Positions 1 to 15,857 of a DNA stretch of 64,000 nt are shown in pieces. The notes below the pieces were generated by a model. That model saw only the letters and a list, made by a program, of their open reading frames with translations, did no database searches and was not told the DNA's origin. Location: contig NZ_CP012670.1 in assembly GCF_004135735.1 (NCBI RefSeq), positions 620,001 through 684,000 of the forward strand, read 5' to 3'. Numbering within the stretch: position 1 is the stretch's first letter; the number at the start of each line of letters is the position of its first letter. Origin of the DNA: Sorangium cellulosum (lineage in GTDB: Bacteria > Myxococcota_A > Polyangia > Polyangiales > Polyangiaceae). Both the position numbers and the translations under genes were made by a program.

Positions 1-253
1 CAAGGTCGTCAAGGCGTTCCGCAAGGACAACCAGAAGCTCCAGATCAAGGCAGGGCTCATCGAGGGCCAGATCCTCTCCGGGGACGCCGTCGAGACGCAG
101 CTCGCGACGATGCCCGGCAAGGACGAGCTCCGCGCCATGCTGCTCGCGACGCTCCAGGCGCCGCTCCAGCAGTTCGTGCAGCAGCTCAACGCGCCTCTCC
201 AGAATTTCGCCTATCTCTTGAAGGCGAAGGAAGACGCTGGCACCTCGGGTTGA
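1..253 (+). CDS. rplJ: 50S ribosomal protein L10, C-terminal part
   Basis: The reading frame starts at base 2, is open from the left edge and ends in TGA at 251-253, giving about 83 residues (KVVKAFRKDN... to ...KEDAGTSG). The tail contains the L10-type alanine/leucine-rich helix (LLATLQAPLQQFVQQL) that binds L7/L12 dimers at the base of the ribosomal stalk. Position directly upstream of rplL, 99 bases away, fits the universal rplJ-rplL order. The N-terminal rRNA-binding domain lies outside the window. Identification rests on the C-terminal helix and synteny, and is secure. Confidence 0.93.
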   Translation, partial: KVVKAFRKDNQKLQIKAGLIEGQILSGDAVETQLATMPGKDELRAMLLATLQAPLQQFVQQLNAPLQNFAYLLKAKEDAGTSG

Positions 254-352
254 GAGCGCGCATTCGTGTCAATTGGGCCTTGCGCCCGTCGGATTTTGGT
301 TTACATGGCCCCCTCCCCCGGGGCGCGCAGAAGAGTTTGAAGGAGTCTTGCA

Positions 353-742
353 ATGGCTGAGATCACGCGCGAGCAGGTCGTCGATTACCTCTCCAACCTC
401 CCTGTCATCCAGATCGCCGAGCTCATCAAGGACCTCGAGAACAAGTGGGGCGTCAAGGCTGCGCCCGCGGCCGTTGCGGTCGCGGCGGGCCCTGCTGGCG
501 GCGCCGCTCCGGCCGAGAAGGCCCCGGAGCAGACCGAGTTCGACGTCGTCCTCGCGAACGCTGGTAGCAACAAGATCGGCGTCATCAAGGCGATCCGCGA
601 GATCACCGGTCTGGGCCTGAAGGAGGCGAAGGACCTGGTCGAGGCCGCGCCGAAGACCGTCAAGGAGCAGGTTTCCAAGGCGGACGCGGAGGAGATGAAG
701 AAGAAGCTCGTCGAGGCAGGTGCTACCGTCGAGCTCAAGTAA
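353..742 (+). CDS. rplL: 50S ribosomal protein L7/L12
   Basis: 129 residues, the usual length. The N-terminal dimerisation helix ([13 protein letters not shown]) is followed by an Ala/Gly/Pro hinge at about residues 37-60 and the conserved C-terminal factor-binding domain ([20 protein letters not shown]). It forms the stalk that recruits and stimulates translational GTPases. The ATG at 353 is preceded by AGGAG at 341-345. It follows rplJ in the same operon; the 3' side is an unusual array of hairpin repeats that separates it from rpoB. Confidence 0.99.
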   Translation: MAEITREQVVDYLSNLPVIQIAELIKDLENKWGVKAAPAAVAVAAGPAGGAAPAEKAPEQTEFDVVLANAGSNKIGVIKAIREITGLGLKEAKDLVEAAPKTVKEQVSKADAEEMKKKLVEAGATVELK

Positions 743-833
743 CGATCACCGCTTCCTGTCAGGGAAATCGGGATCCGCTGGAGGACGGCGGCAGGGGCGA
801 TTGTACCTGCCGCGCGTCCCGCTTTTGTCTGAT

Positions 834-1085
834 GAGGACCGCGGATGCGGATCCTCGGCCAACGCTGAAGGGGACCGCGAAGGCGGATCCCCGGCCAACG
901 CTGAAGGGGACCGCGAAGGCGGATCCCCGGCCAACGCTGAAGGGGACCGCGAAGGCGGATCCCCGGCCAACGCTGAAGGGGACCGCGAAGGCGGATCCCC
1001 GGCCAACGCTGAAGGGGACCGCGAAGGCGGATCCCCGGCCAATGCAGAAGAGGACCGCGGGTGCGGGTCCTCGACCAACGCCGGA
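834..1085 (+). repeat. Seven tandem 36-base units, each an RNA hairpin, between rplL and rpoB
   Basis: Seven head-to-tail units of exactly 36 bases (834, 870, 906, 942, 978, 1014, 1050). Each can fold as GGGGA-CCGC, a four-base loop, GCGG, one bulged base, then TCCCC, followed by a 13-base linker (GGCCAACGCTGAA). Units 2-6 are nearly identical. Units 1 and 7 carry GAGGA on the 5' arm and TCCTC on the 3' arm, so a base change on one side is matched on the other and pairing is kept; the loop bases vary. Thirty-six is a multiple of three, so all frames stay open through most of the array, which explains several spurious ORFs. There are no CRISPR-like spacers. A role in attenuation, RNA processing or stability between L7/L12 and RNA polymerase genes is inference. 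Confidence 0.9.
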
Positions 1086-1249
1086 GCTCAATGGGTCGCT
1101 GCGCGGTCCGCTCTGCCCTCACATCCAGAATATCTCAGGTCCCCACACCCTGGGGACGCTCGCGCGCCTTTGGCGCGTAGCTTCGTGTTCGTTGCTCGGT
1201 TCGAGCCGTGCGCCCGCCCCGCACTGCTCGTGTGAGCCGGAGGAAATCG
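1086..1249 (+). promoter_or_regulatory. rpoB leader with two further hairpins and a Shine-Dalgarno site
   Basis: Downstream of the repeat array are a hairpin with a seven-base stem (GTCCCCA 1139-1145 with TGGGGAC 1151-1157) and a second one (CGCGCC 1163-1168 with GGCGCG 1172-1177, TTT loop). GGAGG at 1239-1243 lies six bases before the rpoB ATG. I cannot place a promoter with confidence; the region may hold one or may only be transcribed leader. Confidence 0.55.
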
Positions 1250-5386
<4,137 letters not shown>

Positions 5387-5527
5387 TGCAGTTCGTCACG
5401 TCACGAATGCCGCGCGCCTGGTCGGTGACCGCGGGGGAGGCGCGGCGCGCGAGCTGCGCGCTCCCGTGTGCCGAAATGGTGGGCGCAGACAGGTTCATCG
5501 GTTCCGTTTCCGTCTCCGGAGGTCTCC

Positions 5528-9811
<4,284 letters not shown>

Positions 9812-9823
9812 CGAGCGTCATCG

Positions 9824-9875
9824 CGCCCGGGGGCAGAGCTCGCTTGCCCCTGGGCGTGTCCGCCCGTGAACGGGC
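9824..9875 (+). terminator. Double hairpin after rpoC, probable terminator
   Basis: A 12-base stem with a single G-T pair (CGCCCGGGGGCA 9824-9835 with TGCCCCTGGGCG 9845-9856) begins 12 bases after the rpoC stop. A second short stem follows (GCCCG 9862-9866, CGGGC 9871-9875). There is no T-run, so this is either a non-canonical intrinsic terminator, as is common in very GC-rich genomes, or an mRNA 3'-end stabiliser. Confidence 0.55.
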
Positions 9876-10214
9876 TCGTCGCACCGCCCATGGGACGGCG
9901 GCGTATTCCATCCCACGCTCTACCTGCCGGTCCAGCGCGTCGCGCTCGGGCTGTGGCGGTTTCCTGCGATCCGCGTTCACCTCCAGTGCCGTGCAGTAGC
10001 AACGCATCAGGCCGGGCAGCTCCTCGTCCGCCAGCCGTGGTCGCCGGACCTTCACGGGGCTCGCGCGCCGCCCCCAGCTCTGCTCTCATTCCCTGAGCGC
10101 ACCGATGGCTGCACAGGCCGCGAGCGGCAGACCGGCTCTCCCCCGCGTGCCTCTGCTCCGCGAGGGGCCCGAGGCGCGCATAGACCTCCAATTTCGGGTA
10201 GAATCAGGGTTTCG
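9876..10214. other. Intergenic stretch without a confident gene
   Basis: No well-supported gene. On the minus strand an 88-codon frame runs from 10055 to 9789 (MKVRRPRLADEELPGLM...), overlapping the last bases of rpoC. Its first half has fairly coding-like codon use and its second half runs through the terminator hairpins. It could be a small gene or a decayed remnant; I do not recognise it. The promoter of the next plus-strand gene should lie here, but I see no clear consensus. Confidence 0.3.
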
Positions 10215-12548
10215 ATGGCTTCCGTTCAAGGATTGAACCAGCGGATTGCCGATCGCCTCGTCCTCGAGGGGCGTATCACCCCGGACGACCATCGTCGTGC
10301 GGTGGAGTACGCGATGCGGATGCGGGGCCGCATCGAGGACGCCATCATCGAGCTCGACATCCTCAACGAGGCCGAGCTCCTCAAGTTCATCGCGACCGTC
10401 CACAACACCCGCTTCGTCTCGACCGAGAAGCTCTCGAAGGCGATCATCGAGCCGCGCGTGCTCGCGAAGGTCTCGGCGATTACCGCGACGCTGCACGGCG
10501 TCTTCCCGGTCCTGCTCGACGAACGGAACACGACGCTCTCGGTCGCGACCGCCGATCCCGACAACGACGTCGCGCTGCACGAGATCCGGCTGGCCGCGGG
10601 CGTCCGCGACGTGCGCGCCATCGTGGCCAGGCCCGCGGCGGTTCGCGCGGCGATCGCGTACCACTACCGCGGCGACACGACGGCGTTCAACGCGTTGAGC
10701 CGGCCCGTCAGCTCGTTCGACGAGATCCTCTACAACAACAGCAACAACCCGTTCGAGCGCGCGTCGATCCCGCACGAGCGGATGTCGATGACGCACGTGC
10801 CGGCCATGCATCCGCAGCCGATGCACACGCAGCCGGTCCACGCGCCGCCGATGCACACGCAGCCGGTCCACGCGCCGCCGATGCACGGGCAGCCGATGCA
10901 CGCGCAGCCGGTGCACGGGCAGCCGGTGCAAGCGCAGCCGCTGCATGCGCAGCCGATGCAAGCACAGCCGCTGCACGCGCAGGCGATGCACGCGCCGCCG
11001 ATGCAAGCACAGCCGCTGCACGCGCAGCCGGTGCAGGCGCCGCCGATGCACACGCAGGCGATGCACGCGCAGGCGTCGGCGCCGTTGCCCGCCGCCATCG
11101 TCGCGGCGCCGCCGGCCCCCGCGGTGATGAAGGCGCCCTCCGCGCCGCCCCGGGGGAACGTGGCGGGCCCCACGCCGACGCCGGTGCCGCCCTCGCCCGG
11201 CCTCCAGCCGCAGGCGACGCCCGCGCCGGTCGCGGCGCCGCCTCACCCGACCACGAGCCACGCGTACGTCGAGACGCTGAACGTGCTCGTGAGCCTGCTC
11301 GAGAACAACCGGCAGGACCTGCGAGGCCACTCGTCCACGGTCGCCCGCATCGTCCGGAAGCTCTGCGAGCGGATCGGCCTGCCGCCCACGACGGTCGCGA
11401 GCTACGTGGCCTCGGCGTACCTCCACGATCTCGGCAAGAACGGCCCGTACCACCTCACCGCGCTCAACGTCGCCGAGTACGAGGGGCACCGGCTCGCCGC
11501 GACCAAGAGCGTCGACCTCCCGGCGCACCTCATGGAGTCGGTCGGGCTGCTGCAGGAGGTCGTCTCGGCGATCAGCCTCATGTACGAGCGCTACGACGGC
11601 AGCGGCTTCCCGGACGGCCTCTCCGGCAAGGAGATCCCGCTCGGCGCGCGCATCCTCGCGGTCGCGGACACCTACGCCGACCTCACGCAGAACCCGCGCA
11701 ACCCCTACCGCAAGGCGCTCCGCCCGCCGGAGGCCTGCGACGTGCTCGCCCAGTACCGCGGCACCATCTTCGATCCGAACATCGTCGACCTCTTCCGCCA
11801 GGTCATGACCGGCGACGACATGCGCGCCAAGCTCCTCGCCGACCGGCACCAGGCGCTCATCGTCGATCCGGACCCCGAGGAGACGACGGTGCTCGAGCTG
11901 CGGCTCCTCGAGCAAGGGTTCGAGGTCTCGATCGCGCGCAACGTGGCGCAGGCGCGCCGCGAGCTCGAGACGAAGGAGATCGAGGTGGTCGTCAGCGAGA
12001 TCGATCTCGAGGAGCCCGACGCCGGCCTCACGCTCCGCGCGGACGCGCTGAAGCTCGGCTTCGGACGCGACAAGACGTGGGTCATCCTCACCGCGAAGAC
12101 CGATCGGCAGACCGCCCAGCGCGCCTTCGATCTCGGCGTCGACGATTTCGTCTCGAAGCCGGCGTCGACCGACGTGATGGCCGCCAAGCTCCGCCAGCTC
12201 ATCGAGCGGCGCTCCTCGACCACCACCCCGCGCGGCGTGTCCGGCTCGCTCGCCGAGATGGGCCTGCCGGACATGATCCAGATCCTCTGGCACGGCCGGA
12301 AGACGTGCGCGCTCAAGATCCAGGCGAACTCCATGGCCGGCGAGATCCATTTCGCCGACGGGCAGGTCGTCCACGCGCTCTGGGCCGGCGCGCAGGGCGA
12401 GGACGCGTTCTACAAGATGCTGACGCTGCGGGAGGGCGACTTCCGCCTCGACCCGAACTTCTCGCCTGGCACCCGCAGCATCACCGCCTCGCCCGAGGCG
12501 CTGCTGCTCGAGGGCATGCGCCGCCTCGACGAAGGGACGCTGTCGTAG
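10215..12548 (+). CDS. HD-GYP-like/pseudo-receiver/DUF4388 multidomain signalling protein
   Basis: 777 residues. In order: a GspE N-terminal (MshEN-type) domain at about 1-160, a family known to bind c-di-GMP; a Met/His/Pro/Gln-rich repeat linker at about 191-289; an HD-GYP-type domain at about 350-540; a receiver-like domain at about 548-660; and a C-terminal DUF4388/PATAN domain at about 670-775. The HD motif is present (YLHDLGK), but the usual HHE...DGxGYP block reads MYERYDGSGFP, so metal ligands are lost. In the receiver the acceptor Asp position reads VVVSEID, a Glu, while the acidic pair and VSKP lysine remain. The protein is therefore more likely a c-di-GMP-responsive scaffold or regulator than an active phosphodiesterase. 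Function is inferred from domains only. Confidence 0.85.
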   Translation: MASVQGLNQRIADRLVLEGRITPDDHRRAVEYAMRMRGRIEDAIIELDILNEAELLKFIATVHNTRFVSTEKLSKAIIEPRVLAKVSAITATLHGVFPVLLDERNTTLSVATADPDNDVALHEIRLAAGVRDVRAIVARPAAVRAAIAYHYRGDTTAFNALSRPVSSFDEILYNNSNNPFERASIPHERMSMTHVPAMHPQPMHTQPVHAPPMHTQPVHAPPMHGQPMHAQPVHGQPVQAQPLHAQPMQAQPLHAQAMHAPPMQAQPLHAQPVQAPPMHTQAMHAQASAPLPAAIVAAPPAPAVMKAPSAPPRGNVAGPTPTPVPPSPGLQPQATPAPVAAPPHPTTSHAYVETLNVLVSLLENNRQDLRGHSSTVARIVRKLCERIGLPPTTVASYVASAYLHDLGKNGPYHLTALNVAEYEGHRLAATKSVDLPAHLMESVGLLQEVVSAISLMYERYDGSGFPDGLSGKEIPLGARILAVADTYADLTQNPRNPYRKALRPPEACDVLAQYRGTIFDPNIVDLFRQVMTGDDMRAKLLADRHQALIVDPDPEETTVLELRLLEQGFEVSIARNVAQARRELETKEIEVVVSEIDLEEPDAGLTLRADALKLGFGRDKTWVILTAKTDRQTAQRAFDLGVDDFVSKPASTDVMAAKLRQLIERRSSTTTPRGVSGSLAEMGLPDMIQILWHGRKTCALKIQANSMAGEIHFADGQVVHALWAGAQGEDAFYKMLTLREGDFRLDPNFSPGTRSITASPEALLLEGMRRLDEGTLS
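10803..11076 (+). repeat. In-frame Met/His/Pro/Gln coding repeat
   Basis: About thirty degenerate repeats of a three- to five-residue pattern (PMHTQP, PVHAPP, PLHAQP) joined by near-identical 12- to 18-base DNA units. It forms a flexible His/Met-rich linker between the N-terminal domain and the HD domain. Metal binding is conceivable from composition but untested. Such arrays vary readily in copy number by slippage. Confidence 0.85.
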
Positions 12549-12550
12549 AC

Positions 12551-13195
12551 GTGTCGCGCGCGAGACACGGGCTCTGGCGCGCCGTCTGCCTCGAGACCCC
12601 GCGGCTGCGCGTCCTCCTGCCGCCCGTCGGCTTCGCCGGGCGCTACCTCGCCTATTTCGAGCGCAACCGCGAGCACCTGGCCCGCTGGGATCCGCCGCGC
12701 CCCGAGGGCTTCTACACCGAGGCGTTCTGGCGCGAGCGCCTCCTGCGCGATCACGACGACTTCGCCGCGGATCGGGCGCTCCGGCTCGCGCTCCAGTGGC
12801 GCGACGATCCGGAGGGCGACGTGATCGGCGTCTGCAACTTCAACCAGTTCGTCCGCGGCGCCTTCCAGGCCGCGACCGTCGGCTATTCGCTCGATCAGCG
12901 CGTGGTGGGCTCGGGCGTGATGTTCGAGGCGCTCGGGGCCGCGCTCGCGCACATGTTCGACGCGCTCGGCTTCCACCGGATCATGGCGAACTACATGCCC
13001 CACAACGAGCGCAGCGGGCGCCTGCTCCGGCGCCTCGGCTTCGTCGTCGAGGGGTACGCCCGCGATTACCTGTTCATCGACGGCGCCTGGCGCGATCACA
13101 TCCTGACCGCGCTGACGAACCCGAGCCCCGCGCCCCCGGGCAACTCGGGGAAGCCGGCGGCGCGCGTCGCCCGGAACCCCGGTCGACACACCTGA
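12551..13195 (+). CDS. GNAT N-acetyltransferase, RimJ/RimL type
   Basis: 214 residues from a GTG two bases after the preceding stop, which suggests translational coupling. The sequence has the RimJ/RimL pattern: LETPRLRVLLP at the start, a core GDVIGVCNFN strand, GYSLDQRVVGSGVM (acetyl-CoA loop region) and NERSGRLLRRLGFVVEGYAR. This family transfers acetyl groups to protein N-termini such as ribosomal protein alanine or serine, or to small molecules. No Shine-Dalgarno site is visible. The substrate is unknown. Confidence 0.88.
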   Translation: MSRARHGLWRAVCLETPRLRVLLPPVGFAGRYLAYFERNREHLARWDPPRPEGFYTEAFWRERLLRDHDDFAADRALRLALQWRDDPEGDVIGVCNFNQFVRGAFQAATVGYSLDQRVVGSGVMFEALGAALAHMFDALGFHRIMANYMPHNERSGRLLRRLGFVVEGYARDYLFIDGAWRDHILTALTNPSPAPPGNSGKPAARVARNPGRHT

Positions 13196-13368
13196 GCGGG
13201 CTGTGCCGCGATGTGCCGCTGTCGGGGAGCGGGCACGTCGCCGATTCCTTGCTGATCCCGGGAGGGCGCGCGCGGCACGGCGCGTGCTTTGTCACGGGCG
13301 CTCGCGTCTGGCCCTGAGGCGCGTCCGCTGACAACGACCTTGTTCATGCGAGGAATCGAGGTGGTCTC

Positions 13369-14742
13369 ATGAAGCTCGGCAAGAAGATCGTCGCGTTCGC
13401 TCTCGGTGGAGCCGCGCTCTCCCTCGCGTATGCCGAGGAGGCGCAGGCATGCGGTGGCTGCCTGGTGTCGCAGTCGGAGAACACGCAGGTCACCAGCCAC
13501 CGGATGATCCTGTCCATCTCGCCCGAGGCGACGACGCTCTGGGATCAGATCACGTACTCGGGCGAGCCGTCCGAGTTCGCCTGGGTGCTGCCGGTCGTCG
13601 GCGTCGCCGACATCGAGCTCTCGTCGGACGCCCTCTTCGAGACGCTCGACCAGATGACCTCCGTGCAGGTCTCCTCGCCGCAGATCAGCTGCCCTCCCCC
13701 CTTCTGCGCTGGCGCCTTCGGCACTGGCTCCAGTGGCGCCGGAGGTGACGCCTCTGCCGGCGGCGTCACCGTCGTCGCGCAGGAGACCGTCGGGCCCTAC
13801 GAGACGGTGCAGCTCAGCGCCAGCGAGCCGAACGCGCTGAGGAACTGGCTCGACGCGCACGGCTACAACATCCCGGACGACATCGATCCGGTCATCGACG
13901 CCTACGTCGAGGAGGGGTTCGATTTCCTCGCGCTCAAGCTGGTCCCCGGCGAGGGCGTGGACAAGATGCGCCCCGTCCGGGTCACGACGCCGGGCGCGAG
14001 CCCCGAGCTGCCGCTGCGGATGGTGGCCGCCGGGACGGGCCGCATCACCCCGATCACCCTCTGGATCCTCGGCGAAGGGCGCTACGAGCCCACGAACTTC
14101 CCCTCGTTCGAGATCTCCGCGCAGGACCTCGTCTGGAACTGGGACACCCAGAGCAGCAATTACAAGGAGCTGCGCAGCCAGGGCTTCGAGTCCACCGACG
14201 GCAGCGCGTGGCTCGTCGAGGCCGCGGAGCCGATCGCGACGTACTGGCTGCGCGAGTCGCTGATCAGCCTGGCCCGGTACCAGCCCGTCGACAGCGGCTA
14301 CGGCGATGAGGACGGCCAGGGCGCCGTCGAGGCGGCGGAGGCCGATGTCGCCGCCCTGCTCTCGACGATCCCGGAGGGCTCGACCTGGGTGTCGCGCCTC
14401 TACGGCGAGCTCTCGCGGAGCGCGCTGGCGAGCGATCTCGAGGTCGGCGCCTCGATGACCCAGGACGTCGTGGCGCGCTTCCTCCAGGCGACCCGATCGG
14501 TAGGCACCGCGCCGGTTTGCCCGCCAGCGCCCGACTGCGGCAACGGCATCGGTAGCAGCAGCGGCAGCGGGGGAGGCAGCGGTCCGGGAGGCGTCTCCGG
14601 CCCGAACGGGAGCGACGCAGGGTCCGGGGACAAGCCCGGTAGCTGCGCGACCGACGGCCGGGCGGATGGGCCGCTCACGCTCGCGGCCGCGGCGGCGCTG
14701 GCGGCGCTCGCGCTCGTGCGGCGGCGACGTAACCACGGATGA
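13369..14742 (+). CDS. DUF2330 secreted protein with MYXO-CTERM-like anchor
   Basis: 457 residues. An N-terminal signal peptide ([20 protein letters not shown]) is followed by ACGGC and a DUF2330-like body ([48 protein letters not shown]). The C-terminus has a Ser/Gly-rich linker, a lone Cys (PGSCATDGR), a hydrophobic helix of about 18 residues and a terminal RRRR, the layout of a MYXO-CTERM sorting tail. It is probably exported and surface-anchored. The molecular function of the family is not known to me. Confidence 0.85.
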   Translation: MKLGKKIVAFALGGAALSLAYAEEAQACGGCLVSQSENTQVTSHRMILSISPEATTLWDQITYSGEPSEFAWVLPVVGVADIELSSDALFETLDQMTSVQVSSPQISCPPPFCAGAFGTGSSGAGGDASAGGVTVVAQETVGPYETVQLSASEPNALRNWLDAHGYNIPDDIDPVIDAYVEEGFDFLALKLVPGEGVDKMRPVRVTTPGASPELPLRMVAAGTGRITPITLWILGEGRYEPTNFPSFEISAQDLVWNWDTQSSNYKELRSQGFESTDGSAWLVEAAEPIATYWLRESLISLARYQPVDSGYGDEDGQGAVEAAEADVAALLSTIPEGSTWVSRLYGELSRSALASDLEVGASMTQDVVARFLQATRSVGTAPVCPPAPDCGNGIGSSSGSGGGSGPGGVSGPNGSDAGSGDKPGSCATDGRADGPLTLAAAAALAALALVRRRRNHG

Positions 14743-14861
14743 TCCCTGACGATCCAGCCCGCGCCGGCCCGGGGCAACGCGCTGCGTCTTGCCCTCGGAG
14801 AGGCGCCACCTTAGCTTCCCGGGAGGCGTGGACCGCGCGTGCGGCCGCGACCTGGAGGAAC

Positions 14862-15809
14862 ATGTACGGTCCGCAAGGCAATGGTGGCGGCGGCGCGCGC
14901 AGGACAGCGCCGCGTTCGGCGAAGGTCACGGTCCCCGAGATCCGCTCCCGCAAGGGGAGCTCGCCGATCGCGATGGTGACGGCGTACGACTTCACGATGG
15001 CGCGGCTGCTCGACGAGGGCGGCGCCGATCTGCTGCTCGTGGGCGACTCGCTGGGGATGGTCGTGCAGGGGCACCCGACCACGCTCCCCGTGACGGTCGA
15101 CGAGATCTGCTATCACGGGCGCGCCGTCGCGCGCGGCGCGCGGCGAGCCCACGTCGTGGGCGACATGCCGTTCATGAGCTTTCAGCTCTCCCCGGTCCAC
15201 GCGCTCGACAACGCCGGGCGGATGATGAAAGAGGGCGGCTTCGAGAGCATCAAGCTCGAGGGGGGCGAGGAGATCGCCGAGCACGTGCGCCGGATCGTGG
15301 CCGCGGGCATCCCGGTGATGGGTCACCTCGGGCTCACGCCGCAGTCCGTGCACGCGATGGGCGGCTTCAAGGTCCAGGGCAAGGGCGACGCGGCGGCCGA
15401 GCGCCTCCTCGCCGACGCGCGCGTCCTCGACGAGGCGGGCGTCTACGCGATCGTGCTCGAGGCGATCCCGCCCGACCTCGCCCAGGAGGTGACGGCGGCG
15501 GTCTCGGTCCCGACGATCGGCATCGGCGCCGGGGCCGGGTGCGATGGGCAGGTGCTCGTCTGCTACGACCTGCTCGGGATGTTCCGCGAGCTGACGCCGA
15601 AGTTCGCGAAGCGCTTCGCCGAGGTCGGCGAGCAGATCGTCGAGGCCACGCGCGCCTACGTGGACGAGGTGCAGGCGCGCACGTTCCCCGCCCCGGAGCA
15701 CAGCTTCAAGCCGAACGGGCCGCGCCGGGCCGCCGCGCTGCCCGCCGCGCCCGCCAAGCCCGAGTTCGCGCCGGCGGACGAGATCCCGCCCCACTGGCAA
15801 ACGCACTGA
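14862..15809 (+). CDS. panB: 3-methyl-2-oxobutanoate hydroxymethyltransferase
   Basis: 315 residues from ATG 14862, which has GGAGG at 14854-14858; a longer frame from 14739 overlaps the previous gene and is not needed. The enzyme makes ketopantoate from ketoisovalerate and methylene-tetrahydrofolate, the first step of pantothenate synthesis. Diagnostic blocks: [33 protein letters not shown] (metal-binding Asp), GGFKVQGKG, the catalytic-Glu strand YAIVLEAIP, and [15 protein letters not shown]. The N-terminus has a short Gly-rich extension. panC and panD are not adjacent. Confidence 0.97.
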   Translation: MYGPQGNGGGGARRTAPRSAKVTVPEIRSRKGSSPIAMVTAYDFTMARLLDEGGADLLLVGDSLGMVVQGHPTTLPVTVDEICYHGRAVARGARRAHVVGDMPFMSFQLSPVHALDNAGRMMKEGGFESIKLEGGEEIAEHVRRIVAAGIPVMGHLGLTPQSVHAMGGFKVQGKGDAAAERLLADARVLDEAGVYAIVLEAIPPDLAQEVTAAVSVPTIGIGAGAGCDGQVLVCYDLLGMFRELTPKFAKRFAEVGEQIVEATRAYVDEVQARTFPAPEHSFKPNGPRRAAALPAAPAKPEFAPADEIPPHWQTH

Positions 15810-15857
15810 GGCCTGGCGCGCAGGGCGGCTGAGGCCCGGCGCGCAGGGCGGCCGGCT

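Noticed and set aside
834..1085. CRISPR array
   Set aside because: Repeats are contiguous with fixed identical linkers and no unique spacers; no cas genes in the window.
1208..1249. Upstream GTG start for rpoB
   Set aside because: No ribosome site; ATG 1250 has GGAGG six bases away and matches the family N-terminus.
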